A stretch of DNA of 64,000 bases from Syngnathus acus (taxonomy: Eukaryota > Chordata > Actinopteri > Syngnathiformes > Syngnathidae): NCBI RefSeq assembly GCF_901709675.1, contig NC_051092.1, positions 14,236,991 to 14,300,990 of the forward strand, given 5' to 3'. Position 1 is the first letter of the stretch. Every line of letters begins with the position of its first letter. A program made the position numbers and the translations under genes. Below, in pieces: positions 1-13,652 of the stretch. Below the pieces are notes generated by a model that saw only the letters and a list, made by a program, of their open reading frames with translations, was not told the origin of the DNA and did no database searches.

Positions 1-1369
1 CAAAAAGCTTTACTAATCAGAGATGCTTAAATGTCACTGTGTGCTGTGAATTTAAATCTTCAAAGGGCAATTTATTGAAGAAATAGCAATGTGTGCAAAT
101 ATTTACGCGTTTCTCTAATCCAAAATAATGATGCGCGCATGTTCATTGAAGTGAAATCTTTGGCTTGTTAGACAGTAATGAATAAAAACCGATTACAGAA
201 GCTGAAACGTGGGGCCCCTGTTGCGTCACTTTCCAAAAAGCAGCTTCAAGACTGTAATTCATTCCCAGAAGCCGTTACGATATTAGCCAAGTGTGCTGAC
301 ACAGCCTCGGTTAGACGACAACAAAGATTGAGCGCACTGACCTCTGGTAAGGGCACATCATTGTGATTATGTGCTATGAAATGTGATTGATTAAAAGGGA
401 GGCAACCCCTTATCAGTCAGTCGGAGCTGCTTGCCAAAACTGCCTTTCCCCCTCGCTATGTCGCTTTGGAGGCTCCAAAATCTACTGCGGGTTGACCGGG
501 AAAGAATTTTTTTTAGCCGACGCTAATGTGATGAAAGTCGCGGCAAAGTCGATCGATCAAAGTTGTCATTGATATTTTCTCTGATTGTACGGTAACTTTT
601 TTGTGCACCACCAACCGGTTTCATGTCAAGTAATGTTAGGGAATAGAAACAAAAAACAAATGGGTGGTTGCCGTCAGTGAAGATTTAGAGACTCGCGGTG
701 ACCAAAATTGTCAAAGCTTGCGAGGCTAAACGCGATTGTCCTCCACTGCCAGCCTATTTTCATACTCACAGTCCCACGCAGATACATATATGACGACTTT
801 GTTGCCTTCTTGGCTGGATATTTTGCTAAATATGCCAACATGGATGTGAATACCAATCACGCTAATATTACACTAAGGTGTGAAAACAGTTGCTAGCATG
901 CTAAGGGTGTTAGCTTTGGTTGTAAGAATTCAATTGAAGCACGTGTATACATAAAGGCTCTACATAAATTACTAAAATATTAAATGACTAAAAAATAAAT
1001 GATTAAAACTTCATTGTAAACTGGGAAGACGAGACGCTTAAAACATCACATTAGCGATTACGACGACCTACAAGAGCAACGGTCAAGAAGTGTTGCTGTG
1101 AAACTTATTGTTGCACAGATGGCAGGCCTCGACATCCAAGCAGCCCGTGCAGACAACAAGCTTCTCTACATAATGTTTGCATTAAAGACACGCCCGTAAT
1201 GGGATTGTAACTAGATTACACCATTATAGCGTATACGAAGCAGGTGGGTAATGATCTCAGTGCCGTACTGTCCCTTCTTATTTTCTTCACTGAAACGTGT
1301 TATATGAGATATTCCACCTGGAAGGAAATGGAGCAGGGAATGGCTTCTGATTTCCTGTTGCGAAGCGAG

Positions 1370-1570
1370 AGAGTCGAGCGGCCCGGCTCTTTGGAAGTCC
1401 CTGCGGCCCTCTCCGGGAGCTCTGTTGTAAATGGATCTTATTTCTAGCGTGTGACATTGCAGCAGCAGCAACCCGACAGAGCGGAGGCTGTGCGGGATGA
1501 GGCGGCGGGTGATCTGCTGGCCTCGCGACCCGGTCCGGCGCATGCGCACACGCGAGATGATGTTGTTCTT
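1370..1570. promoter_or_regulatory. CpG-rich patch with an NRF1-like palindrome
   Basis: This 200-bp patch is clearly richer in G+C and CpG than its AT-rich surroundings. It contains the palindromic core GCGCATGCGC-like sequence 'ggcgcatgcgcacacgcg' near 1537-1554, which matches the NRF1 consensus often found in CpG promoters. A promoter, possibly an alternative syt7 start, is an inference. No first exon with a credible coding sequence is visible downstream. Confidence 0.3.
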
Positions 1571-2127
1571 TCTTCTCACGTCAGTGAGTCACAATTTGGC
1601 CAGGTGTGAGGGTTGAAATGTGGGTTGAGCTCCTTGTCTTTCGACTAGTGTCTGCCTTTCGCCGGTGTGAAGGCACATTAAGCACTTTGGGCTACATGCT
1701 CGAGATAATCGAGTGGAACTGTGATAAATGCGCAGCCATTTATCCTCGACAAATTGCTGGTGTCATTTGTGGTGTCGCCATTTCATGTGATAATGTCGTC
1801 ACCGTTAAAGTTTTCTGTGGGCTGTGTCCTACATTAACTAATATTGTGATTGGCATGTTGCACAAATCTCCTTTCAATGTATTGTCTGGCTGTGGCAGAC
1901 AGATTCTTTTGTTAACATGCACTTTAGTCAACAATATCCTTGTAGACACTTGCGTAACAATCTAAAGGTCCAATACAAGATAAGTATGTAAGGCCTTGTA
2001 AAGATAGCATCATGCTTATTTGTGTTTGAAGAAAATTTTTCTCCTTCCTTGCTTCTGAACCTGTCCAACGCTCCTTTCGAATCCACATTCTTATTTTCAG
2101 ACTTTAATTACCTGCTATAAAGTACTA

Positions 2128-2275
2128 CTTTTGTCTAAATGAAGCTCCTCAACTTATTTCCTCTGCACCAAGATGACACAAGAAGGCGCCAAAGCACAAC
2201 TTGTGTCTAAATGAAACTTCTCAACTCACGTCAACATACGTCCATGGTTGCAGGATGCCACAAGAGGGCGCCAAA
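2128..2275 (+). repeat. Two-copy imperfect tandem duplication with CTCF-like cores
   Basis: Two units of about 70-75 bp share 'gtctaaatgaa', 'ctcaact' and the end 'cacaag(a)ggcgccaaa'. The second copy ends in 'gccacaagagggcgcca', which is close to the CTCF core consensus CCASYAGRKGGCR (one off at the Y position). The first copy, 'gacacaagaaggcgcca', is a weaker match. Confidence 0.45.
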
Positions 2276-5251
2276 TAAATCAAATTGTATAGCTTTTCAA
2301 TCGCTTGAGTCTGAGCACAAAAATGTGAGTTTGTATTTGAATGATGACAAATAGGTGTGGATGTAGTTCACAAAAATCTTACTTCTGGTGATAGTCAGCA
2401 TCTTGTGTTGTTTGTAGCATTTTGTGACCACTAACAAGCACACAAATAGGGCTCCCTTGATCTTTTTTTTTTTTTAGGAGCCCTATATGTATTCCCTGGA
2501 CTCGTCATTAGAATGTAAACATATTGTAATTTGCATGAGCACGTTGCATGCCTTTAATGGAGGTTATACTGTGTATTGACACAGGAGGAACGTTAAAGAA
2601 AAGCAATCGTGAATCTTTCTTTTTGTCCGAGTGTACTCTTCGACGGTGTCAGCTTTCATAAAAGCAAATGTTTGCCCGCAGCTTCACGTGTCACTCGTGA
2701 GGAGACCCGTGGCAGTTTTGCTTCTGATTCATAGGTTAATACACAAGCCGTTTTGAGTAAATCTTGCTTTCGGTGTTTTAGCTTCGGCAACCGGCGCAAA
2801 ACGTTAAACTAAGATGCCTGGTTTTTTTTTTTTGTGTATGCTTGGAATAGTTTATGAAGTTGGAGGTTGGTTTTAACGTCATTGGTAACTGTAAAGCTCC
2901 TTATGATTGCTGACAATATTTAAATGCAGGGCAAATAAATTCATGTGGAGCTGCGGGTTTTGCGTTGTTGGGATTTGAACGAATCAGTGTTGGTGTTGCT
3001 AACATCTATTTCAACAGCGGCAGCTACTTGGCATTCAGAGCCTTCTTCTCTGAGCTCTTTGCCGTTTGGTGCGTGACATAACTGTGAGCGTGGATGAGAT
3101 AGGACTCGACCACATTCGGAGCTCCATTGACTCCATTGTACAAGTTTTTTTTATTTGGGATCAGATTGGATGTTGCGAGTCTCACGAGGAGAATGGCAAG
3201 GGGACCAATTGGCGTAGTTGTGAAAATCAATGATTGCAGTGCTTAAATAAAATAAATGAGTCTGATAATGACTAGCCATTAGCATTATCTAAAGCCCAGA
3301 TGCAAATTGTGCTAATATGTGATTTCAAGTTAATTCCAGTTAACATACAATAACATTTTAACAGATAAAGGATCATTCTTCTAATGATAGTGTGATGTGT
3401 GTAATATTGAGCGAGCATGTGGACTCTTGCTGTCTTAGTTCAAACAAACACAGCTGGGTGTTGGAAGGCACAATGCTGCCAACTGATGCAGACAGAATGC
3501 TAGCTTCTTTCATCCCTCGTGTCTCGAGCCTTCTGAAAAAGAAAAAAAAACGCTCATCATCACTGCGGGCAGTCTTCCTCCACTTAACCAGACTTCTCTT
3601 TAGGTCTCCCCCCCTCGTATGAAAATGCGTTTGGTGTAGTTTGCCGCAATTTGGATGGCTCTCACAATTAAGCTGTTTTGACTGGATGGCTCAGAGCCAA
3701 GCGGTATTGTAGTCGTGAAATTCCCTTTGTCATGTGGCAAAAAAAGTAGCAGATTTAAATTAGGCTAAAGTATTTTCAAGGGTATTTGAGTGGAGGATTA
3801 GAAGGGAATTGCTCACTCTTCCATTTGGTTTGCTTTAACTCTCATTTGGGCGCTGAACTGATTTTTTTCTGGATCGTGCATGTCGTAAGAGCTTTGTCAT
3901 ATGCGATGGATCCCTGCAGCATTCATTCGTCTCACATGCTCACATACAAGTGTTTAGGAAGAAGGTGGCGACTGTGAAACTGTTGCATCATGCGCGCGTG
4001 TGTGTGTGCGCGCGCGCGCGTGTGCATGCGAAAACGAAAGCAGTGGGACCTCTGCATGTTTGAGTCTATTTTTATTTTCACCACCAGTCCGCTTGAGACT
4101 TCCTGCCTCACTCACTTGGCACCTGTCCCGCCCCTCGTATCCTCCCCGCGCCTTGGGCTGACACATTTATTTATTTGTTTGTTTGTTTGTTTGTTTATTT
4201 CAATATTATTTATTTATTTAATATTACAATTTGATCATTTTTATAATTGTATATTATTATTTGTTTATTTGCCTGTTTATTTAGCAAAAATATAATTCAA
4301 ATTTTTTTTTTTGTTGCTTTCGCTCTCTCAGGACTGTACTCTGTCTTTTTCTTTGTCTCACAAATGTCCTGAAATGTTTCCAACACCACTGCCTGGGTCC
4401 AAACCTTTTATCTTTCGAGATGTGGGCTTTAGTTTGAAATAATATCAAGCGTTTTCTAGGAAAAGCAGTTTTCCTGGTGCCCTATCCTCATATAGGCGTC
4501 GGAGCTATTTGCATCCCGATGTACTCTGTGAATGAATCATAGATGCGAGTCATTTCGGTCTATCTCAGAAACTCATACATAAGTGCAGTGCTTGGCTCTT
4601 AAGGACTGCGTTCACATAGATGGGCTCAAGATGGGCCCGTGTACGCTCCAGCGGTAGTCATCAAGCCCTCTGCAAACAAATCTTTCTCTCGGCACGCCTC
4701 ATCAGTGCACCTCCTGTTGTCAGAGTGTGTATCGATCAGACAAAGAGTTAAGACCTTATTGTTAACTGGCCTACAAATCTATACATTTACTGGACATCTG
4801 CAAACCTTTCAGATCAATGCTTACATTGATTGCAAATACTAATACGGACCTTTTAAAGAGACTAGAGATGATCTCCATTGTGACGATTGCCAAACACATT
4901 TGATTCTAATGAGCTTTTCTAGTAGAATGGTCAGGTCATCTGTTTAAAATCAGAATGGAGCAGGACTTTCCACTTTTTTTTTCCCCCAGTGCCCAGACGA
5001 TTACCATTAAAAAGGCAATTGCCATGGAAATTTCTAGGTGGCTTTGATTGATAATCATAGCGGCAAATGGCACTCCACTCCACTGCAGATTTGATTTGAC
5101 TAAGAAGGGTATAATCAGGAGAGCATCAGGTAAAGGACCGGTGTTGAAGTGATAAAAGGGGCGGGTTCTTCACCTGCTTCCCTAAGACAAATGCACGCTA
5201 ACCTTTTTGATTTTCTCTACGGTGTCCCTCCCTGCGCTGACTCGGATCAAG

Positions 5252-8200
5252 GGGAAGAGAAATAAACCGGGAGTGGAAACGGCAGATACTCCAGACTCGG
5301 CTCGTGGGCGAGGGGAGAAGAAAGCTATCAAGTAAGTGCCTGCTAACTGGTTGCTTTTGAATAATTTGCTTCATCTTTAAGGCTTTTCAATCGAAACAAT
5401 GAAAAGAGGCCTGTTGTTCATTTTCAGAGGCGGCGTGATCAAACGATGACGGAATTTATCCGTCATGTTAACAGCGACCGCTCGTATTGGTGCGTGCGGT
5501 CGGTTTGCCGTGACCGTGTTAAGTTTGATAAAACAAAGTGTGTGTGCGCTGACATTCAATTATTTATTTTTTTTTCCTTTGCGGAACGGTCTAGTGTAAA
5601 GGTATGAAATGATTTTCAAGGTGCTTTTCTCCCTCTGATGAATGAAGGCTATAAGGTCAAGACTGGAAAATGTCAGCTTTGTAATGCTAAGTACAATTCT
5701 TAATTCCACAAATGTCTTTTGAACTTGTTCATCACATCTTTTTCTCCTTCTATACCGCTGTTTACTGTTTCTCTCTGAATGTCACGCTTTTTATTTCATA
5801 CTTGAATGGTTTTAAGATGTGACTCTTTTTTGGGTGACTTCTCATTATGATTTTCATTTATGTCCTTCTTACTCGCGGGGCTCAAGCAGCATCGATGTGC
5901 TCTGTTGTTCATCTCGGCTTCCGATTCTTCTCTTTGTGCTTTGTCTTTTGTTTCCCGCGCTGCCGCAGCTCCTTGAATGCTGCTGTGTGACATCAGTGAT
6001 TCTGCTCACCTTTTCCTCCTTTACTACTGTGATTGATGTCTCATGCATTTATGTCTTCTTACGTCCATGTTGGGGGGGGAAGCTAGGACATCCAGATATC
6101 TGAAATCTCACTCAAACGTCATCACACGCTATCGGTGACTTTTCCCCATTCAGGCTGAGAAGCAGCCTCCCATTTCACGCATCTCTTCTCTATCCCGAGA
6201 AGGGAGCCTTGTTTCAAAGTGTGGGTTAGTGCCAAGGCTGTCCGCAGTTGTGTTGCTCTGACCTGTCTTTCTCTTTGGCCGCAGTGATCTAGACAGAGAC
6301 TTTTGGAATAACAATGACAGCAGCACAGTGCAGCAGAGGTGGAGCTCCTATCCGCCGAAGGAGTTCGTACTTAACATTTCTCCCTATGCCCCATACGGAG
6401 ACCCACGCCTCACACTCAAGTGAGTCTTGGTCCGAGACTGGTAAGAGTCCCTCACCCTTGAGCAGGGCTGTAACGAGACAGGGACGCCACGCTTTGCTTT
6501 TCTTATCCCTCTCTCTCTCTCTATCTGTGACCCCCCTCCCTCCCCCCTCGGCTTCACAGTCACCACCACTTACCACTCATCTAATTAAAGCCATTCCATG
6601 GGCCTGCCAAACGACATTTTAAATCAAATTTAAAAAAAACATTTTTTTTTGTAATTCGAGAAAACTTTTATTTCCACATGAGTAATGAGGCGAAAGGCTC
6701 AGTTTAAAGGCCACTGTATAAATATTCTAATGCATTGCAAAATGAATACAAATTGCGCCTTTCGAGGCCGAGTGTTATTGTTAAATGTAATTTCCATGAA
6801 CTAGTGTTAGAACAAGAAAAACAAACGCAGCCAATGTAACAGTACTGCAGGGCAAATGGTTACTAATGATTACTCATAATCTGCTCTGGAAACGGGAGTG
6901 GGGGGGAAAATGTCACACACGCACATTACAGCGTCCCCGTCATAATTCCTGCAGAGCAGCCCCGAAACTCCCTCTGGCTCCTTTCTGCCGATCCTCCTCA
7001 CTCCCTGTCACCTTTTAATGAGCACCCAGGCACATGTTGCAAAGCCCGCTACAGCCCTGCTGGTCATACTAACACCTGACCTCTAACCTCTTTCCCATGG
7101 GTGGTAACCATGGAGACGGCCAACCCTCGTCGTTTAAGATGATCGTACGTCTTTGTTGTTGAGGGTTGACCGTTGGCCCGGTTTGCAGTGTGATGCCAAC
7201 GTCGTTGACATTCGTCTGTGCGCTTCCTCCGATCTGCCGAAACTAACACCGAACTGCATGTTCTGTCGCTCACGATGGAAGTCAAGGCATTTTTACGTGA
7301 GGCAATAAAAGTAAACGCTCAAGCAAGGTCAGACTTGTCACCTTCCAGGCAGCGCGAAGGCTTCGATTTCCCGCTACCGGAAATCTGTCAGATAAACTAT
7401 CTAATGAATGGTCATTTTCAAAAAGGCTGAGCTGTTGAGTGTGTACTAAATGGCCTGGAGACATGAAGCTGCAGAAGATGATGGCTGCTGATTCCCGTCA
7501 TTCCAAGCCAGCTCTGCTTGAGAGAATTTAAAATAAAAATGATCCATAATAAGGCTGCCGTTTATTGTCCATAAAACTGCTCGTTATTTTGTCCACTTGT
7601 AGTAATGGACAATTTCCCCCCCTGCAAAATGGATTTCTTTCTCAATAGCATGCCAGAAAATATATCGGCATTGACAAATGGAAAAAAAATCTGCAATTTG
7701 TTTTTATAAGGAGACAAAGGATGGCTTCCCAAAAAATAACTGGTCGTATTCTATGATTTTCAAGCAAGACAGTTACAAGATTATTTCCTGTTGAAAATTT
7801 CCTTGAAATCAGCAGCTCTCAGCTCTCTGTCATGACAGCACTGGGCCTCATTTATCAAATAGGTTCTCTGATCCATTTGTAAGGAATGACTACATTTTAA
7901 AGTCTGTAGAACCCCCCCCCCTCTCTCTCTCTTTTACAGTTTTTTTTATTTGGCTCTAGTGACAACGACACAATTGCTGGATTGACAGCAATCATTTGTC
8001 ATACAGTATATGAAACTGAATACTGTATTTGATACGCCATCTTATCAAAGGGGAGGAACTGTCAAGTGTCAAGGATAATGTGGCCATATATTTTTTTATA
8101 CCTTAGGCAGTCAAGAGATTGATGCCAGATTTTACGACACATTCCTGTAAATACCCTTTGTTGATTTATGAGCCCCCCCGTTCATTTACACGTTCCTACT

Positions 8201-11200
8201 TTTAATATAAGTAAGACCTTGTTCACCTGAGGCCCAGGTCTCGTCGTTCCAGCGATGTCATCCGTGATTGATGACTTATCCACGTGCGCATTCGGGTCAG
8301 TTGGTCACAATCAAACGTGAAGGCTGACCTTCAAATGGAAGCAAGACAAATATTTGCCTTCACATTTGTGATTGGACATGATAATGAAAAGCAGTCGTGT
8401 CAGCAGATGGCACTAATGTGCTTTATTTTTTTCATTACCGCTCCTTTCAAATTTGACGTGATTAGTTTCAATCCCCAAAACAGCCGTGAGTTAGCATTCG
8501 AGTTGGCAACAAGTCAAGTTTTGATTCTAAATTGCAATCCCCATTTCATTGGAACGCCGTTAAGCTAAATTTCACTTTGAGCGAGTCGGCAAAATGCTCC
8601 ATTATTTTCACTCCGCTATAAAGCACAACTCGTCGCCACCGTTGAACTGCCTCGTCTCGAGCTCCCCGACGCATAAATGAAAGAGAGAATGAGAGTTTAA
8701 CGGGCAGCATCCACACAGCCATGAGATCGGCACGCTGGTCCCAGACGGAGTGACCTTGTTGATTTTCCACCTTCCACAGACTTCCCTGCAAATGCTTCTG
8801 CTCTCCACTCCCCATTTTTGTGTTTGAACACACAGAGCCTCCTTTTCATTTACCTGCTTTTCACCGGCCTTGGAAAGCTGTCTCCTCACACACACACACA
8901 CTCTACTAATGTGTCACACTTACTTAGTCATGTGGTTGCTCAACCTCTTTTCCTGTGTGTATGTTGTACGTGTGTCTCGCTCTCTCGCTCTCACACGCTT
9001 TTCGGTGTTTTTCCCCTTCCTCTGCTTGTCGTTGCTCTCTCTCTATCTTTCTTTTTCTGTATCGTCTCTCTGCTGCCATACCTCTGCATCCTGTCTGTCT
9101 CCCTTAGTGGGGCAGTGTCAGGGTGTCAGAAGGGAGCAGCCACTGGGCATGGGGATGATGGGGGTGGGCCTTATCGCAGTGACAGCATGAAGAGCATGAT
9201 GACAGAAGGAGCGAAGGCCGGGAGATGGCAGACCGTCCAGGGCCACGTGCAGTCCGGAGGATTCAAACCCAGCAAGTGAGTTTAGCCTGCCGCGCATCGG
9301 GCAATGAGGCGGAATGCGGCTCGACTGTCGTGCCGTGCTCAGGGTTCTGCGGATAATTTTCAGAAGTGGCCGCCGGCAAGTGCTTATGGTAAAAATTGTG
9401 TCGCAATAACGGCTAATTAAAAATGCCAAGTTATGTCACATAAGCTTTCACAACAATTATATTTCCAGGTATGAAGCGAGTATATTTTCACTTATTTTTA
9501 GAAATTACTGTTTATTTTCAACTAAAAAGGGATTCAAATAAGAAAGAAAAATACATATGTCAAAATTTAGATATAAGGGGGCTGGTGCGGATTAATCGTA
9601 TTTTCATTCATTTCAATAAGCGAAGGAACCTTGGTTTACGAATAGTCACGTCACAAATAATCACATTTGTAACTTGAGGCTACCAATAAAAAGAAAAAAA
9701 GGAATACAGTATGAATGTGAAACCTCAATACGTCGTCATAAGAACACTATATGTCGGATATGTGAAGTTTTTGTGCTCAAGGATGTGACAGAATTTGTTC
9801 ACAATCCTCCGGTGGCAGTCTGTTTTGAAATCCTCCGCCGCTATGTTTAGCATTCTGACTAAGCAGGTCATTTTCAGCAGGGAGCGAGGTGGCGCTCGGG
9901 TATCAAGGTGAGCTCGTGGGCGCAGATCTTGGTACGAACCCAGTACGACCTTGAGCTGCCTCGAATGTTCGGCTTCGCTGCACAATGTCACCAAATTGGC
10001 TGCAAGTGCCCCTACTAAAATAAAACTTGCACACAATGGCTACAATGATGCGTCATCCATCTGGCACCTGCCGTGTCGTATGACATCACTGAGACTATAT
10101 TCAGCGCCTATGAGGATGTTAATTTCCAGCTGGGTGTGAATTTTGCACCTTTTTTGCCACCTTGTGATTTTCTTCCAACGCAACGCATTCACTACCTCAT
10201 CCTTCATCTGCTCCCCACCCCCCACCCCCATTTTTTTCCACCCCTTCTCTATAATTGGTTTCTATTTTGGGGCAGCCATAAGAGTCTGTGCGTCTTGTGT
10301 TTGTGTCTCGCACCCCATTTCCCGACCCCTCCATCCTCACCCTTTCTCCATCTTACTTGTATAGCCACTCCCACCCGTCTCTGATTCCTGCTTCATTTTC
10401 ATATCACCCTTTTTTTTTAATGTTTTCTACATTAAATATGATTGAGAAATAATGTCTGGTGAAGTCGTGCAAAGCGGAGTAAACTGAGGTGAATAGCTCC
10501 CATGACCTAATTCATGTAGTCGGGGTAATGCAGTCAGCTGACGGCAGAGGATATATTTAGTTGACAGCAAAAAAATAAAAAATTAAACAGAAGTGCACGT
10601 AATGTCGCACAGCGTTATGATCATGTGATTGCTAAAAGTGTCAATTTTGAAAATCCTAAAAGGAGGTTGGAAATTAGCCATTGATAGAGGGAGGGAGACG
10701 TAATGTAGGCCTTGGTTGGCTGATGAAAGTCTCCAGAGAGGGCAGCGTGTGTTTAAAAGACCCAAAAGGATGAAAGACTGTCAGATCATTTTCGAGTGCA
10801 GGAAAATGGGCATCTCGCATCAGAGCAGAAAAACCTCGCCCGCAAGCTGCAAAGCTTCGAGCCAAACGTCGCCGAGACGCCCGGCGCCCGTTCGGACTTC
10901 GCGCATCCGAGCGCTACCGCTTCGAAATACTCTTCCACGCAAGCTCGGCGGGCAGACGCGCAGGCTGCCTTCGCACGTGGCGCAGACGCACAGGGCGAGC
11001 GTGCAGACGCGCAGGGCGAGCGTGCAGCCGGCGGCACATTCGGGTTGCACCTTCTCCTGCTATCTCTGCTATTGTTGTTACTGCTGCTGCCTCACATTGC
11101 TCTCCTTCTCTTTCCTCCTCCTCCTGTCTCCAACTCCACCCTCTGACTCCTCGTCCACTTCCCCTACCCCCGCGCCAACATCAACTTCCCGTGTGGATGA

Positions 11201-13592
11201 ACTTTCGACACCTCCTGACGTCAACTTGACTGTTTCTGCCGCGTCACCCCGCCTCACCTCTGACGATTCTGTCGTCCTCCGCCGCACTTGCGCTCCTGAA
11301 CTGCTCACCCCCACCACCTCTCCTCCTCCCTCTTCTGGCTCCTCCTTCTCTTTCCATCGCCACATGCTATGTCGGCCGTGGCCATCTTCTCGTTCTCTTT
11401 CCTCCCTGCTCCTCTGCCCTCCCAGCTTTGGGGATCCCGTATTGTCCTACGCGTCCACACTGGACCACATCCCCACCCGCCCTCGGACTCTACTACGTCA
11501 ACAGAGTCTCCAACAGCCCCTCATGAACCCGCCGGGCTCCGGATTCGACCAGCCGCCCACCACGTCCCAGAGTTTAGGGCAGTTACACACGGCACCCGGA
11601 CATCCTGCGGGAGGCGGGGCCGCTGGGAGAGGAGAAGCAGGCGGTGGCGAGGGCGGGGGCGCAGGTAAAAGAGCTGCTCCACGGGCCGCACGAGGCGGCC
11701 CCGCAGGAGCGGGCGCCTCTCGCTATCGAGGAGGCGGCGCAGGAGGGCGCTCGCGGGCCAATCCGGGCAGTTGGGATTACATGATGGACCAGATTCGGAA
11801 TCGCGGCCTGGACGTCAAATCCTTCCTGTGAGTATTTACCTCAGCGTGAATCTCGTCATCAATCAGTGACGTCATTGATGGATCAGCAAATTATGATATT
11901 ATTACAGATCAGCAATTTTTGCAGAATTATTAGTATTAACCAATCCTTATCTGCATCTGATTTATTCTATTTTAATTTATATCTGAGGTCCAGGAAAGGA
12001 TATTACAAGTTTTTCTCAAAATGCACATACCAACTTACTCTATTTGAATTTAATTAGTGTGGGTGTGAGCATCATTATTATTGCACTGTAAACCATATTA
12101 ATATTAATCACATCTCTGTGTGAAGTCATTTTTGCCGGTGTTCATGTGTACGATTATGCTAATGTTGACGGTTTGGGTTGATGATCCTGCCGTTGGCATG
12201 TTTGCAAACGCTGTCATATAAATGTTAATCCAGTGTTGTTGACGGCCGCGAGCATTGTTTTTGAGATGGATCAACAACTCTCATTTGACTGAGATGAGAT
12301 ATAGTATCTCCTTCTGTTCTGAAGATTACATTTGCTGTCAGAGATGTTGTTGGTTTTGATATTGTTTATGCTAATACATAATTACACAATTAATCAAATA
12401 CTTGTTAATGCATGCAGCCTTAGCAGTAGTGAGTTGAAGTACATTGCTAATAAGTCTTTTCTTGCTAACGTGTAGGCCTAATCAATACTTTATGAGTCGT
12501 GCAAACTAATATTGGGGAGATTTTTTGGGGGGGAGATTTTCTCACTTTCATGCTAATGGCAAACTGATGCTTGGGCTGCTGACATAAGTCTGCAAGGGCA
12601 CATGGTGCAGGCCATGTGTCACTGTGCATCAGTATAAGAGCAAGGGTTAAGCAGCTGAAGCATTGATCTTATGTCAGCAGCACCATTACGTCTCCAACGT
12701 ATTGTTTCTTCGGGCCATAAGAGGATGGAGTCGCACCGGGGAGGGGAGGGCATGAGGAAGGACACTGCCACAGCACAACAAACAAATCTTTTTAACGTTA
12801 GCCTGCTTTTTTTTTTTTTTTTTTTTTTCTTTTTTTTTAAACATGAGGTTTAAAGTTCCGCGGGCATATGGGAATGACACAGCTGGATGAATGCCTCCAG
12901 CTTCAATGAGCATTAGCAATGGAACACATGCAAGGTCACTCATTGCAAATGTAAAGCAGAAGTTAACTTTTTCTTTTTTGCAATACCTGCAACGGTGACC
13001 TAGTAGTCGATTTTAAATCTCTGGAAAAACAAGTGAAGCATTTTTGAGTGAAATTGTTAATGGCTTTGTCACGGATATAGCTCAATGGATCTCCAGGGAG
13101 ATACTGTACATGTGCTTTTAGCCTTAAATTAGTGTTATTCATGTCTGTTAATTAGCTCGCGTCATCTTCTTTTACATCCAGAGTCTCCGTTGAAGTGTTT
13201 TGCGGAAATGTAAAGGTCTTTATCAACAAGTAATGGGGGACGAGTGAGCCATTAGCTATTTATTCAGTCAACTGTGCACACGCTGTACTAATATATTGAA
13301 TAGTGCACAGCAAATAGACAAATACTTATAAAAATGAGTCCTGTATGGAGTTTTTTTTTTATTAATTAGGGTAATTGGAGACTTCAAAATGTTAGAATAA
13401 TAATTTTTGTTTTTTTGTGTGTGTTTTTCTGCCGTACGATTGTCTGGAAAGCAGCCCGGACGGACGGACTCATTGAAATATTTGTCCTACGCTAATGCAA
13501 AAACGCAACTTGTATTTTTTGCCAGCTAACGCAATCATTTAAGTTGGAACAACTTTAAAATATAAATTATTGACATTTATGGCAACATTTAT

Positions 13593-13652
<60 letters not shown>

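Larger units (their letters stand above)
1..5251. other. syt7 intronic/upstream sequence, no coding exon recognised
   Basis: No open frame here resembles the synaptotagmin-7 N-terminus, which in the family is a short lumenal segment, one transmembrane helix and a Cys-rich juxtamembrane region. The stretch is therefore most simply a large intron upstream of the first exon I can place (5252). It contains a GC-rich, CpG-rich patch at about 1370-1570, a short tandem duplication at 2128-2275, a purine-pyrimidine (GT/CG) run near 4000-4025 and AT-rich TTTA/TTTG repeats near 4165-4275. The short open frames are not supported as genes. Confidence 0.5.

Noticed and set aside
1211-1579. Minus-strand 122-codon open frame
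   Set aside because: Produced by the CpG-rich patch; no recognisable domain, start context or splice structure.
1-5251. syt7 transmembrane exon in the window
   Set aside because: No frame here encodes the expected hydrophobic segment followed by a Cys-rich juxtamembrane motif; it must lie further upstream.
10716-11425. Upstream two-thirds of the 371-codon open frame as a syt7 exon
   Set aside because: A strong acceptor at 11425 in the required phase, the AG-free pyrimidine tract and the start of recognisable synaptotagmin-7 sequence all place the exon at 11426. Kept only as a low-interest alternative.
13593-13652. CRISPR-like or telomeric array
   Set aside because: A simple 4-bp tandem repeat without spacers; eukaryotic microsatellite.
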